From positions 413,040 to 477,039 of the forward strand of contig NZ_KE383842.1 in NCBI RefSeq assembly GCF_000422465.1: a stretch of DNA of 64,000 nucleotides, read 5' to 3'. How positions within the stretch are numbered: the first letter of the stretch is position 1; each line of letters opens with the position of its first letter. Under the pieces are notes generated by a model. That model made no database searches. It was not told the origin of the DNA and saw only the letters and a program-made list of their open reading frames with translations. Of this stretch, positions 45,041 to 53,928 are shown piece by piece. The translations under genes and the position numbers were made by a program. This DNA is from Paenibacillus harenae DSM 16969 (lineage in GTDB: Bacteria; Bacillota; Bacilli; Paenibacillales; Paenibacillaceae).

Positions 45041-46147
45041 TTATGCTGGGCGGTTATGGCTGAACCTCTTCCTTATCAAATGTATGATCAACAGCAGCAC
45101 AGGCAGGATCACCATGAAAAAAGGATGAAGGCTGAGCAAGTGCCGGGATCCTTCCGTGCTATGCTCCGGGTAGCTCCAAGCGGACATGATCGATACGAGC
45201 AAAATAACGGCTCCAATCGGATAAGCCAGCGAACGCTGCTCAGCGAACCGGAAAATATCCGCCGCTATGGCGGCTGCGGCGTAAGCATACATGGTCATTT
45301 TAAAAAACACGCCAATAATAAGCGCAAGGATGACAATAGCGTCCAGCCGCTGCAGGAACTCAGCCGCCTTCACGGTGGAAATAACCGTAAACAACGGAAA
45401 GGTTGCCCGGGTATATACGTCCGCTCCGACAACCGTCACCTCTAACGCATGGGTTAAGCTAAGCAATACGCTGCTTGTGATAATGGCAATCATGCCTGTC
45501 CTTCCGGCAATTTGCTTTTGTTTGAAATGAGGCATGATCGTAGCGAAACAGAACAGCTCGGCAAACGGAAACAAGAAAATATTCGGGTAAGCATTTTTCA
45601 AGGTCGGTATCCAGCCTTCACCCATAACCGGCAGCAGATTTTTTAAATCGATGGCTCCGGACATCAGAGTGGCAATAAAACTTAGAGCTCCTAATGCCAG
45701 CATGATGATGAGATAGATTTCCCCTACCCGGAACAATACGTTTACCCCTTTGTAAACGACATAGATAACCGGAATGATCATGGCCGCATGTACGACGGCA
45801 AGCGGGGTTTGATCATAGGAGGAAGCAATGAGCAGATCTCCCGCTTCACGTAAATTACGAGACGAAATATAGATAAAGATAAGGATAAAGAGCAAGCTGA
45901 TCGGCCAACCGATATAAACGCCGACGATTTTTTGAATATAGCCGCTTAAATTTAACGACGGATATTGTTTGGCAAAATATGCAAGGAGCAGATACAATAG
46001 GATGCCTCCGGGCATCGCAATCAAAATCGATAGCCATACGTTTGGTCCGGGCGCCATGCCGATCGGAAGCACAAGGGCGGTGCCAAACTCAAACAGGATA
46101 ATCATGGCGAACAGCTGGGTCGGACTAATCGCGGTCGGTTTGGACAT
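45041..46147 (-). CDS. GerB-family germinant permease-like subunit
   Basis: 368 aa, about ten membrane segments, of the amino acid/polyamine transporter fold; the start SKPTAISPTQLFAMIILFEF is typical (QLF motif). ATG 46147 lies 9 bases after AAAGGTGGAG; an upstream in-frame start at 46180 lacks a site. It is the first gene of the operon, giving the order B-A-C instead of the common A-B-C or A-C-B. It is thought to bind the germinant. Confidence 0.93.
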   Translation of the reverse strand: MSKPTAISPTQLFAMIILFEFGTALVLPIGMAPGPNVWLSILIAMPGGILLYLLLAYFAKQYPSLNLSGYIQKIVGVYIGWPISLLFILIFIYISSRNLREAGDLLIASSYDQTPLAVVHAAMIIPVIYVVYKGVNVLFRVGEIYLIIMLALGALSFIATLMSGAIDLKNLLPVMGEGWIPTLKNAYPNIFLFPFAELFCFATIMPHFKQKQIAGRTGMIAIITSSVLLSLTHALEVTVVGADVYTRATFPLFTVISTVKAAEFLQRLDAIVILALIIGVFFKMTMYAYAAAAIAADIFRFAEQRSLAYPIGAVILLVSIMSAWSYPEHSTEGSRHLLSLHPFFMVILPVLLLIIHLIRKRFSHNRPA

Positions 46148-46251
46148 CTGGTCCGGCTCCACCTTTCTTGAGAACACCAAATAATGGGTATGATCTGTAC
46201 GACTTTAATCATTTCCAAAAAGAGGTCATTTTATTAAAACTTTCGGCAGGT

Positions 46252-46300
46252 GAATGAAATGAATGAATAAATGAATGAATGAAGGCAGGCGGGCGGGCGG
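46252..46300. repeat. GAAT/AATG microsatellite followed by GGCG-rich run
   Basis: About eight interrupted AATG tetranucleotides (46252-46283) followed by GGCAGGCGGGCGGGCGG. It lies upstream of the gerB promoter region and downstream of fabV; possibly slippage-prone, no function evident. Confidence 0.75.
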
Positions 46301-46317
46301 AGGGGATCAAGTAAAGT

Positions 46318-46357
46318 AAAAAGCCCCTTGCTTCGATAGGATCGAAGCAAAGGGCCC
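46318..46357 (-). terminator. Terminator of fabV
   Basis: GCCCCTTGCTTCGAT / ATCGAAGCAAAGGGC hairpin with an A-run at 46318-46322 that reads as T-run on the minus strand; 28 bases downstream of the fabV stop. Confidence 0.88.
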
Positions 46358-46384
46358 TGAAGCATGCTCGGTTAGGCATACTAG

Positions 46385-47575
46385 TTAACGAAGGTTTACG
46401 ATATTTAGTTCCGGATTGATGTCGGCCTCGTAATCGATGCCGTCCGTCTCAAAGCCGAACAGCTGGAAAAACTCACGGCGGTAGCCTTCGAGATCGGATA
46501 GCTCATACACGTTCCCGGTCGTCAGATCCGTCCAGAGCTTAGCAACCTCCGCTTGAATTTCCGGTCTCATCTCCCAATCGTCGATACGGATTAGCCCTTT
46601 CGAGTCGACCGGCGTTTCGTCTTTACCGTAGAGCCGCTCGGAGAACAAACGGTACATTTGCTCGATGCAGCCCTCGTGGATGCCTTGCTCCTTCATTACT
46701 TTGTACAGCGCGGAAATATAAAGCGGAACGACAGGAATCGCGGAGCTCGATTGCGTAACGAGCGCTTTGTTCACCGAGACGTATGCGCGGCCGCCGCTTG
46801 CGCCCAGTTGTTGGTGAAGGCGGTGAGCGGTAGCTTCAAGATCGTTCTTAGCGGCGCCGATCGTTCCGTCGCGATATACGGCGTGCGTAATTTCCGGCCC
46901 GATATAGGAATAAGCGACTGTCGTTGCGCCATCGGCAAGCGCTCCGGCCTGCTGAAGCGCGTCGATCCACATCTGCCAGTCTTCGCCTCCCATAACGGCT
47001 ATCGTCTGGCGAAGCTCGTCCTCCGTAGCCGGCTCGATCGTCGCTTGCGAAACTTCGCCGCTGTGGAAATTGACGGTTTTGTTCGTGTACGTGCCGCCAA
47101 GCGGCTTAATGACGGAAGAGAATGTCTCGCCGGTCTTCGGATGCGTGCGGCGAGGCGATGCAACGCTGTAAACGACAAGATCGATCTTGCCGAGCTCCGT
47201 GCGGATAAGGTCGATTGTTTTCGCTTTAATCTCGTCAGAGAAGGCATCGCCTACAATGCTGTATGATTTGCGCCCGGCTGCTGCTGCAGCTTCTTCGAAC
47301 GCCGCCGAGTTATACCAGCCCGCGGATGCGGTGCGCGCTCCTTCCGCGGCTTTGTCGAAATATACGCCGATGGTGTTAGCGCCTGCAGCGAATGAAGAAA
47401 CGATACGCGATGCCAGGCCGTAGCCGGTGGAAGCTCCAATGACAAGCACGTTGCGCGGCCCTTCGATCGCCGGCTGCGCGTTTACGTAATCGATTTGGCG
47501 CTGTACCTGCTTTGCGCATCCTTCCGGATGCGCAGTCGTGCATATAAATCCGCGGGTTTTCGGTTGAATGATCAT
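46385..47575 (-). CDS. fabV: Enoyl-ACP reductase, FabV type
   Basis: NADH-dependent trans-2-enoyl-ACP/CoA reductase, 396 aa, the last reduction of fatty-acid elongation. N-terminal pattern MIIQPKTRGFICTTAHPEGC, the enlarged Rossmann motif GASTGYGLASRI, YSVASPRR, and the catalytic Tyr-x8-Lys in YRDGTIGAAK. FabV is naturally insensitive to triclosan. Bacillales usually carry FabI and/or FabL, so this is likely an additional isozyme; whether the genome also has FabI cannot be seen here. Monocistronic with its own terminator. Confidence 0.95.
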   Translation of the reverse strand: MIIQPKTRGFICTTAHPEGCAKQVQRQIDYVNAQPAIEGPRNVLVIGASTGYGLASRIVSSFAAGANTIGVYFDKAAEGARTASAGWYNSAAFEEAAAAAGRKSYSIVGDAFSDEIKAKTIDLIRTELGKIDLVVYSVASPRRTHPKTGETFSSVIKPLGGTYTNKTVNFHSGEVSQATIEPATEDELRQTIAVMGGEDWQMWIDALQQAGALADGATTVAYSYIGPEITHAVYRDGTIGAAKNDLEATAHRLHQQLGASGGRAYVSVNKALVTQSSSAIPVVPLYISALYKVMKEQGIHEGCIEQMYRLFSERLYGKDETPVDSKGLIRIDDWEMRPEIQAEVAKLWTDLTTGNVYELSDLEGYRREFFQLFGFETDGIDYEADINPELNIVNLR

Positions 47576-47718
47576 ATTGGAATATTCCTTTCTGTAATGG
47601 AATCGACTTGAATTCAGTTATGTAACGGGACAACTCTATCCCATTTTACCGATTTTTGCTTCCAAAGGGAAGTTCCTTCCGGGCGGTATGAATATATTAT
47701 TTATGATCCTCCGCATGC

Positions 47719-47765
47719 AAATAAGCGCCGGTAGAGCAAGAATGCTGTTCCGGCGCTTATTTTAA
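47719..47765. terminator. Strong hairpin, probable terminator of the SASP gene
   Basis: Perfect 13-bp stem AAATAAGCGCCGG / CCGGCGCTTATTT. In the minus direction it is the first strong hairpin after the SASP gene but 200 bases away, with the 142-base repeat element in between. Confidence 0.6.
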
Positions 47766-47785
47766 ATACAAGCAAGTATAATATT

Positions 47786-47927
47786 CTATATAAGTTGAAC
47801 GAAAGAAACGAACGCGTGGAGCCGAGAGAGCCAATCGTTCTGGAGGAACTCTGGTACAGCGATCGTAAGATTGATTTGCTCTCGCAGCGATAACGGCTGA
47901 CGTAAATCAATCGTTCAACTTATATAG
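47786..47927. mobile_element. MITE-like element, 142 bases with 17-base perfect terminal inverted repeats
   Basis: Ends CTATATAAGTTGAACGA (47786-47802) and TCGTTCAACTTATATAG (47911-47927) are exact inverted copies. Inside, GATTGATTT and AAATCAATC form another inverted pair. There is no coding frame. Size, perfect ends and position between a gene and its terminator fit a non-autonomous miniature element; no clear target duplication was found. Confidence 0.65.
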
Positions 47928-47963
47928 TTACACTATGCATATATTTCGCTGCTTGCGTAAAGG

Positions 47964-48173
47964 TTATCGGCTTCCTGAGAGCTGCTGCTCTGCAATTTGA
48001 ATGAGACGACGAGTGATGTTACCGCCGATGGAGCCTGTATCGCGGGTCGTCATGTTGCCGTAATAACCGTCCATCGGAATTTGGATGCCCAGCTCTTGCG
48101 CGATTTCAAATTTCATTTGCTCAAGCGCGGCGCGGGCTCCCGGGATAACGAGTTGGTTGGATCGGTTTGCCAT
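47964..48173 (-). CDS. Alpha/beta-type small acid-soluble spore protein
   Basis: 69 aa DNA-binding spore protein that saturates the spore chromosome and protects it from UV and chemicals. Family motifs: ALEQMKFEIAQELGI with the germination protease site in FEIAQELG, and GNMTTRDTGSIGGNITRRLI. ATG 48173 lies 9 bases after AAAGGAGG. A perfect sigma-G promoter lies just upstream, so expression is in the forespore late in sporulation. Ends QLSGSR. Confidence 0.97.
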   Translation of the reverse strand: MANRSNQLVIPGARAALEQMKFEIAQELGIQIPMDGYYGNMTTRDTGSIGGNITRRLIQIAEQQLSGSR

Positions 48174-48196
48174 CTTTATCAGCCTCCTTTTGTCCA

Positions 48197-48226
48197 TATT
48201 ATGTAACACGTGAGAATGGATTATTC
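48197..48226 (-). promoter_or_regulatory. Sigma-G promoter of the SASP gene
   Basis: Read on the minus strand: -35 GAATA (48226-48222), an 18-base spacer and -10 CATAATA (48203-48197). Both match the sigma-G consensus I know (GHATR-N18-CATNHTA) at every position. Confidence 0.8.
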
Positions 48227-48304
48227 ATTATTTTTCACCTTAATTTACCGCCGTCTTAAAGCGCCTGTCCGTGTTAAAATGGGAAGACGGAAGGGGGCGT
48301 CGTC

Positions 48305-48979
48305 ATGTTTATGAAGCCTATGCTTATGGTGGAGCGCAAAGAGCCTTTTAACGATCAACGTTATATTTTCGAACCGATTATCGACGGTCACCGTCTGCAA
48401 TTATCTTTCGTTAACCGCAAGGCGAAGCTGTACACCATGCATAATAATGATGTAACTCGGCAATATCCGGAATTACATAATGTTCCATTAGTTGAACCTG
48501 CCGACGTCGTGCTGGACGGGGAGGTTACTTATGTGAACCCTAATACGGGAGCTATTGAATTCGATACCTTGATCGAAAGGTACAAAATGAAGAAGGAACC
48601 CCGCATCCGGGAAGCGAAAAAGGAAATACCGGTCCAATTTTTTATTTTCGATATTCTTTATTACAATGGCGTCGACATGAGAAAGAGGCCGCTTCTTGAA
48701 CGCAAAAAGCTGCTTGGAGAAATTTTGGAGGACAATGCGTACTATAAGAAGCTGCCGTTCATTGACGGAGACGGGACAACGTTATTCGATCTCGTAAAGC
48801 GGTCGGAGCTTGAAGGTGTTGCCTGCAAGCGCAAGGACAGCCTCTATTTCGACGGGCGGGACGAAAGCTGGCAGAAGGTCATAAACGCTGATTACGCAAA
48901 ATTGCAATTGGCGGCTAGACAAGCCAGAATGCAGGCATCCGATGCGTACTCTTATTATCGAATGCCGCAAGGTTCATAA
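48305..48979 (+). CDS. ATP-dependent DNA ligase-like protein lacking the motif I lysine
   Basis: 224 aa, matching only the adenylation domain of ATP-dependent ligases. Motif I, normally K-x-D-G-x-R, reads IIDGHR in FEPIIDGHRLQL: the nucleophilic lysine is isoleucine. Motif III (FFIFDILYYNG) and motif IV (LEGVACKRKDS) are kept, and motif V-like WQKVIN ends the domain; no OB-fold follows. It may be a catalytically dead nucleic-acid-binding or regulatory relative. It starts just behind GGAAGGGGG, with an ATG-x-ATG pair at 48305 and 48311. Confidence 0.8.
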   Translation: MFMKPMLMVERKEPFNDQRYIFEPIIDGHRLQLSFVNRKAKLYTMHNNDVTRQYPELHNVPLVEPADVVLDGEVTYVNPNTGAIEFDTLIERYKMKKEPRIREAKKEIPVQFFIFDILYYNGVDMRKRPLLERKKLLGEILEDNAYYKKLPFIDGDGTTLFDLVKRSELEGVACKRKDSLYFDGRDESWQKVINADYAKLQLAARQARMQASDAYSYYRMPQGS

Positions 48980-49029
48980 GGATGCGTCATCAAATTAGCC
49001 GTTCTTGATTCGGAGGGAGATGCGCGTGA

Positions 49030-49581
49030 ATGTCCGGGGAACAGCAACAACCTATAATAATTATGCCGTTTAACCCGGATTGGAATCGCCAATTCGGTAT
49101 AGAGAAGGCGAGGGTGCAGGAAGCATTGGGGCAGCGGCTTGCTTCCATCGAGCATACCGGAAGCACATCGATTCCGGACCAGGCTGCTAAACCCGTTATT
49201 GATATGTTTGCGGCTGTGCGACCTTTTGGCGAAGCATCTTTATACGGGGATTTACTTGAGGTACTCGGATACCGCTTTGCGGAAACGGGGATGACCGGAC
49301 GTTACTTATTCGTGAAGGGGACTGGCGGAATCCGCACCCATCATCTGCATATTTTGCCGTTCGAGGGTTTTCATGAAAGAAATGAATTGCTGTTTCGGGA
49401 TTATCTTCGTGCGCACCCGCATTTCGTGCAGGAATACGGTGAACTCAAGCGCAGGCTGGCGGAGCGATATCCTTCGGATGCCGAGCAATATACCAGAGCC
49501 AAGACAGCCTTTATCCAAAGGGTTGTAGATCTCGCGCGGCTGGAGCGCGGACTTTCGCCCGAGAAGGTATGGGAAGATTAG
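49030..49581 (+). CDS. GrpB-family (UPF0157) nucleotidyltransferase-like protein
   Basis: 183 aa. The N-terminal pattern PFNPDWNRQFGIEKARVQEA and the nucleotidyltransferase motif HTGSTSIPDQAAKPVIDM define the GrpB/UPF0157 family, with the HLHILPF strand behind. Some members are fused to dephospho-CoA kinase; the substrate of stand-alone members is unknown. The start codon is ATG or a nearby alternative behind GGAGGGAGATG. Confidence 0.88.
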   Translation: MSGEQQQPIIIMPFNPDWNRQFGIEKARVQEALGQRLASIEHTGSTSIPDQAAKPVIDMFAAVRPFGEASLYGDLLEVLGYRFAETGMTGRYLFVKGTGGIRTHHLHILPFEGFHERNELLFRDYLRAHPHFVQEYGELKRRLAERYPSDAEQYTRAKTAFIQRVVDLARLERGLSPEKVWED

Positions 49582-49585
49582 AAAA

Positions 49586-49628
49586 AAGAACTATAATCGC
49601 AAGCCTCGCGATTATAGTTCTTTTTTTA
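49586..49628. terminator. Bidirectional terminator
   Basis: Perfect 14-bp stem AGAACTATAATCGC / GCGATTATAGTTCT with A-run before and T-run after, between the convergent GrpB and NlpC/P60 genes. Confidence 0.92.
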
Positions 49629-49663
49629 ACGCTATCCGTTATGCCTCGAACACTGTCAGGGGA

Positions 49664-50149
49664 TTAATTCAAAACCCGTCTAGCCGTAACATAACGCTTC
49701 GCCCAATAACCGGAGCCGAGGCTGGAGACCGTCACGCCCTGGCTTGAGGAGCTGTGAATAATCTTGTTGTTGCCGGCATAGATCGCGACATGGCTAATGG
49801 ACTTGCCGTTTGTATTGAAGAAGACAAGATCGCCCATGCTAAGCGACCCTTTGGCGACCTTCTTGCCTGCATAGGCCTGCGCAGCCGAGGTGCGAGGCAG
49901 GTTGACGTCGAGTCCTTTGTACAAAAACTGGGTGAATGATGAGCAATCAAAGGCATATGTAATGCCGGCCGGCGCGCCAAATCGATATGGCGTTCCGATA
50001 TATTCTTTGCCCGTGGAAATCAGATCGATCGTCTCCGGTGTTGCCGCATGCGCTTTCTGCGCAAAAAAGCCCATAGTGATTGTTGACATGACGACAGCGC
50101 TGCAAATGCCTGCTTTGGCAAACGATTTCAAAAGGTTTGAAGTTCTCAT
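49664..50149 (-). CDS. Secreted NlpC/P60 peptidoglycan hydrolase
   Basis: 161 aa with a signal peptide (MRTSNLLKSFAKAG, cleavage after KAHA) and an NlpC/P60 domain filling the rest. Catalytic Cys in FDCSSFTQFLY, His in ISHVAIYAG and third residue in IIHSSS. It cleaves the gamma-D-Glu to diamino acid bond of stem peptides. There is no LysM or SH3 wall-binding domain, so it is a minimal single-domain enzyme for cell-wall turnover or sporulation. Confidence 0.94.
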   Translation of the reverse strand: MRTSNLLKSFAKAGICSAVVMSTITMGFFAQKAHAATPETIDLISTGKEYIGTPYRFGAPAGITYAFDCSSFTQFLYKGLDVNLPRTSAAQAYAGKKVAKGSLSMGDLVFFNTNGKSISHVAIYAGNNKIIHSSSSQGVTVSSLGSGYWAKRYVTARRVLN

Positions 50150-50314
50150 GCTGTAATTATGTCCCTCCGCGTTTCGTATTATGTCCCGACTATACCATAT
50201 CCGCGGGAGGTGGTTTTACGAACATGAGAGTCTAAGATTAGCCGTAATAAGGCTTCTGCGCCATTATGAGAAATAAATAAAAAAAAATTAATGAATGGCG
50301 GCTTGCTTTGAAGG

Positions 50315-51295
50315 TTAAGGTTTGTTTGCTTCTCTTGCGCTTATGAGCAGGGAATACCATTGGTCTCTTGTCATTAGCTCGGATTGTCGCACCGCGTCCC
50401 GGCAAGCGATGATCCGTTCCGGATTAACCGTTCCGATGACGGGTTGAACGAGGGCGGGATGCTTCATCAGCCATGCGAGCACGATCGATTCGGGCGTTGT
50501 GTCATTCTCTTCGGCGAGCTGCTTCACAAGCGCGGCCGTCTTCAGTTCGGCTTCAGTTGCTTTCTCATGTACGCGTCCGGAGAACCTGCCCTGGGCAAGC
50601 GGTCCCCAGGCTTGTATTTGAATGTCTTCCATCTGCATAAATTCCATAAGGCCTTCCGGAAAGCTGTCATTTAAGCCGGCTTTCTGGTTGACATGGATAC
50701 CATGATCGATCCAGTCATGCCGAAGCAGGCTCATCTCGATCTGATTTACGACGATCGGATCAGGCAGCGCGCGCTGCAGGAACCGGATTTGCCCGGGGCT
50801 CATGTTCGAAACGCCGAAGTTGCGAACCTTGCCGGAAAGCTTAAGCTGCGAGAAGGCCTCGGCGATTTCGTCCGGCTCCATCAGGGGATCGGGGCGGTGA
50901 AGCAGCAGAATGTCGATGTATTCGGTTCCAAGCCGGGACAGAATACCGTCCACCGAAGGCAAAATATGCTCCTTCGAGAAGTTGAAACGTGCCGGAAGCG
51001 CTCCATCCTCCAACTGGATGCCGACCTTCGATTGTATGACAATCTGCTCCCGGAGCTGCGGCTGCCGCTTCAGCACCTGCCCGAATACGGACTCTGCTTT
51101 TCCCCTCGTATAAATATCCGCGTGGTCGTAGAAGGTTATGCCAATCGATAACGCGGCGTCTACCGCCATTTCTGCTTGCTTAACATGATCATCGGTATAG
51201 GCATCTTCGGCACTCCAGCTTCCGCCGAATCCCATGCAGCCAAGCGCGAGCCGGCTGTTCGAGATTCCGCGGCGTTCCAGCGGCATCATTTTCAT
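50315..51295 (-). CDS. Aldo/keto reductase, YdhF-like
   Basis: 326 aa NADPH-dependent reductase. Tetrad: Asp and Tyr in YDHADIYTRG, Lys in IQSKVG, His in LLLHRPDPLME. LALGCMGFGGSWS at the N-terminus and the pattern TEYIDILLLHRPDPLMEPDE are like E. coli YdhF. It is transcribed alone. Substrate unknown. Confidence 0.92.
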   Translation of the reverse strand: MKMMPLERRGISNSRLALGCMGFGGSWSAEDAYTDDHVKQAEMAVDAALSIGITFYDHADIYTRGKAESVFGQVLKRQPQLREQIVIQSKVGIQLEDGALPARFNFSKEHILPSVDGILSRLGTEYIDILLLHRPDPLMEPDEIAEAFSQLKLSGKVRNFGVSNMSPGQIRFLQRALPDPIVVNQIEMSLLRHDWIDHGIHVNQKAGLNDSFPEGLMEFMQMEDIQIQAWGPLAQGRFSGRVHEKATEAELKTAALVKQLAEENDTTPESIVLAWLMKHPALVQPVIGTVNPERIIACRDAVRQSELMTRDQWYSLLISAREANKP

Positions 51296-51513
51296 TTTCC
51301 ATCAACCTCCGATATTTTAATAGATCCAGACGGATACTATTATACCTTTCCATTCCAATTCAGATAAGCACTGAAAAATAGTTCAGTAACTACACTTGTG
51401 AGATGCCCTTGCAGACAGGGCAACATACGTCAAACGGCAGATTGCAAGCGTTTCAGTTTGGTGCTACATTACAGAGGATAAACCATTCGACCATAGATAG
51501 GGAGGAATGAAGG

Positions 51514-52302
51514 ATGGCACTCATTACATGTCATTTTTATTCGGAAACGCTAGGACTCAGCACATCGATGACGGTTATTCTGCCGCAGCAGACCTCAACC
51601 CAAATCGGGATGGACAGCCGCAGCGGACAGAACAAGCACCGGACGCTTTATCTGCTTCACGGCTTCTCCGATGACGATACGATATGGTCCAGAAGAACAT
51701 CGATTGAACGGTATGCAGCGGAGCTTGGCCTCGCGGTTGTCATGCCTAACGTGCATCAGAGCTTTTATTCGGATATGGAATACGGCAATAAATATTGGAC
51801 GTTCCTGACGGAAGAGCTTCCGTCCGTCGCGCGCTCGTTCTTTCCATTATCCGACGCTCGCGAGGATAATTTCGTGGCGGGCCTGTCAATGGGAGGCTAC
51901 GGCGCTTTCAAATGGGCGCTTCGGCACCCGGAGCGATTCGCGGCTGCGGGCAGCTTATCCGGGGCGCTGGATATGGCGTATCATATTAAGGACGTACCGC
52001 TGCCGCACATGAATAATTATTTCAAGCTTATCTATGGCGACCGGGAGCTTACCGGAACCGACGACGATCTGCTTCATGTCGTATCCCGGCTGTCAGAGAC
52101 GGATTCTCCGAAGCCTGCCCTCTTTCAGTGCTGCGGTACCGAGGATTTTCTGTACAACGACAACCTGGCGTTTCGCGCCGCTTGCGAGCAGGCCGGCTAT
52201 CCGCTTACATACATAGAAGGTCCGGGAAGCCATGAATGGGGTTATTGGGATGAGCATATCAGGCATTTTCTGAAGTGGCTCCCTTTAGATCGGGAGCATT
52301 GA
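51514..52302 (+). CDS. Alpha/beta-hydrolase esterase (EstA/tributyrin esterase type)
   Basis: 262 aa cytoplasmic esterase. Nucleophile Ser in GLSMGGYG, oxyanion region LLHGFSDDDTIW, acid residue in CCGTEDFLYNDN and His in GPGSHEWGYWDEHI, matching the FrmB/EstA family of small acyl esterases. It precedes a GH51 arabinofuranosidase by 123 bases, so it might remove acetyl or feruloyl groups from imported oligosaccharides. That role is inference. Confidence 0.9.
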   Translation: MALITCHFYSETLGLSTSMTVILPQQTSTQIGMDSRSGQNKHRTLYLLHGFSDDDTIWSRRTSIERYAAELGLAVVMPNVHQSFYSDMEYGNKYWTFLTEELPSVARSFFPLSDAREDNFVAGLSMGGYGAFKWALRHPERFAAAGSLSGALDMAYHIKDVPLPHMNNYFKLIYGDRELTGTDDDLLHVVSRLSETDSPKPALFQCCGTEDFLYNDNLAFRAACEQAGYPLTYIEGPGSHEWGYWDEHIRHFLKWLPLDREH

Positions 52303-52319
52303 AATTTTAAGGTTGCAAA

Positions 52320-52334
52320 ACGTAAGCGCTCGCA
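52320..52334. promoter_or_regulatory. Candidate cre site before the GH51 gene
   Basis: ACGTAAGCGCTCGCA matches the CcpA box WTGNAANCGNWNNCW at 14 of 15 positions; 92 bases before the start codon. It suggests glucose repression of arabinofuranosidase. Confidence 0.55.
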
Positions 52335-52425
52335 TTATGATTTGAGTATAATTAATAATTATATTATTAAGTAATGAATTTATTAATTCATTAATTTATC
52401 CTATTGAAACGAGGGCGATTGTACG

Positions 52426-53916
52426 ATGGCAAACCGCGTGACAATTAACGCCGATTTGACGGCAGGCACGATTAACCGCAACATTTACGGCCACTTCTCC
52501 GAGCATTTGGGCCGCTGCATTTATGAAGGCATTTGGGTGGGCGAGGATTCGCCGATTCCGAACACGAACGGGATCCGGAACGACGTCATAGCGGCTCTCA
52601 AGAACATTAAGATTCCGGTGCTTCGCTGGCCGGGCGGCTGCTTTGCCGACGAGTACCACTGGAAGGATGGCGTCGGGCCTCGCGAGAACCGCAAACAGAT
52701 GGTCAATACGCATTGGGGCGGCGTTGTCGAGAACAACCATTTCGGCACGCATGAATTTCTGATGCTGTGCGAGATGCTGGAGTGCGAGCCGTATATCTCA
52801 GGCAACGTCGGCAGCGGCACCGTCCAGGAAATGTCCGAATGGGTGGAGTATATGACGTTCGACGGCGTATCGCCAATGGCGGAATGGCGCAAGGAGAACG
52901 GCAGAGAGAAGCCTTGGAAGCTGAAATATTTTGGCGTCGGCAACGAGAACTGGGGCTGCGGAGGCAATATGCGGCCGGAGTATTACGCGGATGAGTATCG
53001 CAGATACCAGACATACGTTCGCAACTACGGCGGGAACAAAATACATAAAATCGCCTGCGGACCGAATGTGGACGATTACCGCTGGATGGATGTATTGATG
53101 AGCGAGGCAAGCCGGATGATGGATTCGATCTCGCTTCATTATTACACCATACCTGGCGAATGGTCGGCCAAAGGCGCGTCAACCGGCTTCTCGGAGGACG
53201 AGTGGTACGGGACGTTGAAGAAGGCACTTTGGATGGACGAGCTTATTAAGCGGCATTCCACGATTATGGATAAGTACGATCCGGGCAAACGGGTAGGCCT
53301 GATCGTCGATGAGTGGGGGACGTGGTACGATGTTGAGCCGGGTACGAATCCGGGCTTCCTGTATCAGCAGAATACGATTCGCGATGCGCTGGTCGCCGGC
53401 TTGACGCTGAACATCTTCCACGATCATTGCGACCGCGTACAGATGGCGAATATCGCGCAGGTGATTAACGTGCTTCAGTCGGTCATTCTGACGGAGGGCG
53501 AGAAAATGGTGCTGACGCCGACGTATCACGTGTTCGATATGTACAAGGTGCATCAGGACGCTTCGCTGCTCAAGGTGGAGATCGAAAGCGAAAACTACGC
53601 GCAGCGCGATCAGCAAATCCCGCAGGTATCCGTCTCTGCGTCGAAGGATGCGGAAGGCCGGATTCACGTAAGCCTATGCAACCTTGACAATCAGAAAGCC
53701 GCGGATGTTGCGATTGATCTGCGCGGACTGGCTGCGAGCGGTTTGAACGTAACCGGAACCGAGCTGACGGCGGCAGTGAAGGACGCGCATAATACGTTCG
53801 AACAGCCGGATGCCGTTTCGCCTGTTTCCTATCATGCTTTCACTGTTGACGGCTCATCGGTTAACGCCAAGCTTTCGCCGATGTCGGTTACCGTTCTTGA
53901 GATTATTCCGGAATAA
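52426..53916 (+). CDS. abfA: Alpha-L-arabinofuranosidase, GH51
   Basis: 496 aa intracellular exo-enzyme releasing L-arabinose from arabino-oligosaccharides. GH51 landmarks: [31 protein letters not shown], acid/base Glu in [11 protein letters not shown], nucleophile Glu in [10 protein letters not shown]-terminal beta-sandwich ends [24 protein letters not shown]. It has no signal peptide, so its substrates must be imported. A candidate cre box lies upstream. Confidence 0.96.
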   Translation: MANRVTINADLTAGTINRNIYGHFSEHLGRCIYEGIWVGEDSPIPNTNGIRNDVIAALKNIKIPVLRWPGGCFADEYHWKDGVGPRENRKQMVNTHWGGVVENNHFGTHEFLMLCEMLECEPYISGNVGSGTVQEMSEWVEYMTFDGVSPMAEWRKENGREKPWKLKYFGVGNENWGCGGNMRPEYYADEYRRYQTYVRNYGGNKIHKIACGPNVDDYRWMDVLMSEASRMMDSISLHYYTIPGEWSAKGASTGFSEDEWYGTLKKALWMDELIKRHSTIMDKYDPGKRVGLIVDEWGTWYDVEPGTNPGFLYQQNTIRDALVAGLTLNIFHDHCDRVQMANIAQVINVLQSVILTEGEKMVLTPTYHVFDMYKVHQDASLLKVEIESENYAQRDQQIPQVSVSASKDAEGRIHVSLCNLDNQKAADVAIDLRGLAASGLNVTGTELTAAVKDAHNTFEQPDAVSPVSYHAFTVDGSSVNAKLSPMSVTVLEIIPE

Positions 53917-53928
53917 GGTGTTGATTGT

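Noticed and set aside
46252..46300. Origin-like iterons
   Set aside because: The units are four-base microsatellite repeats without a replication gene nearby.
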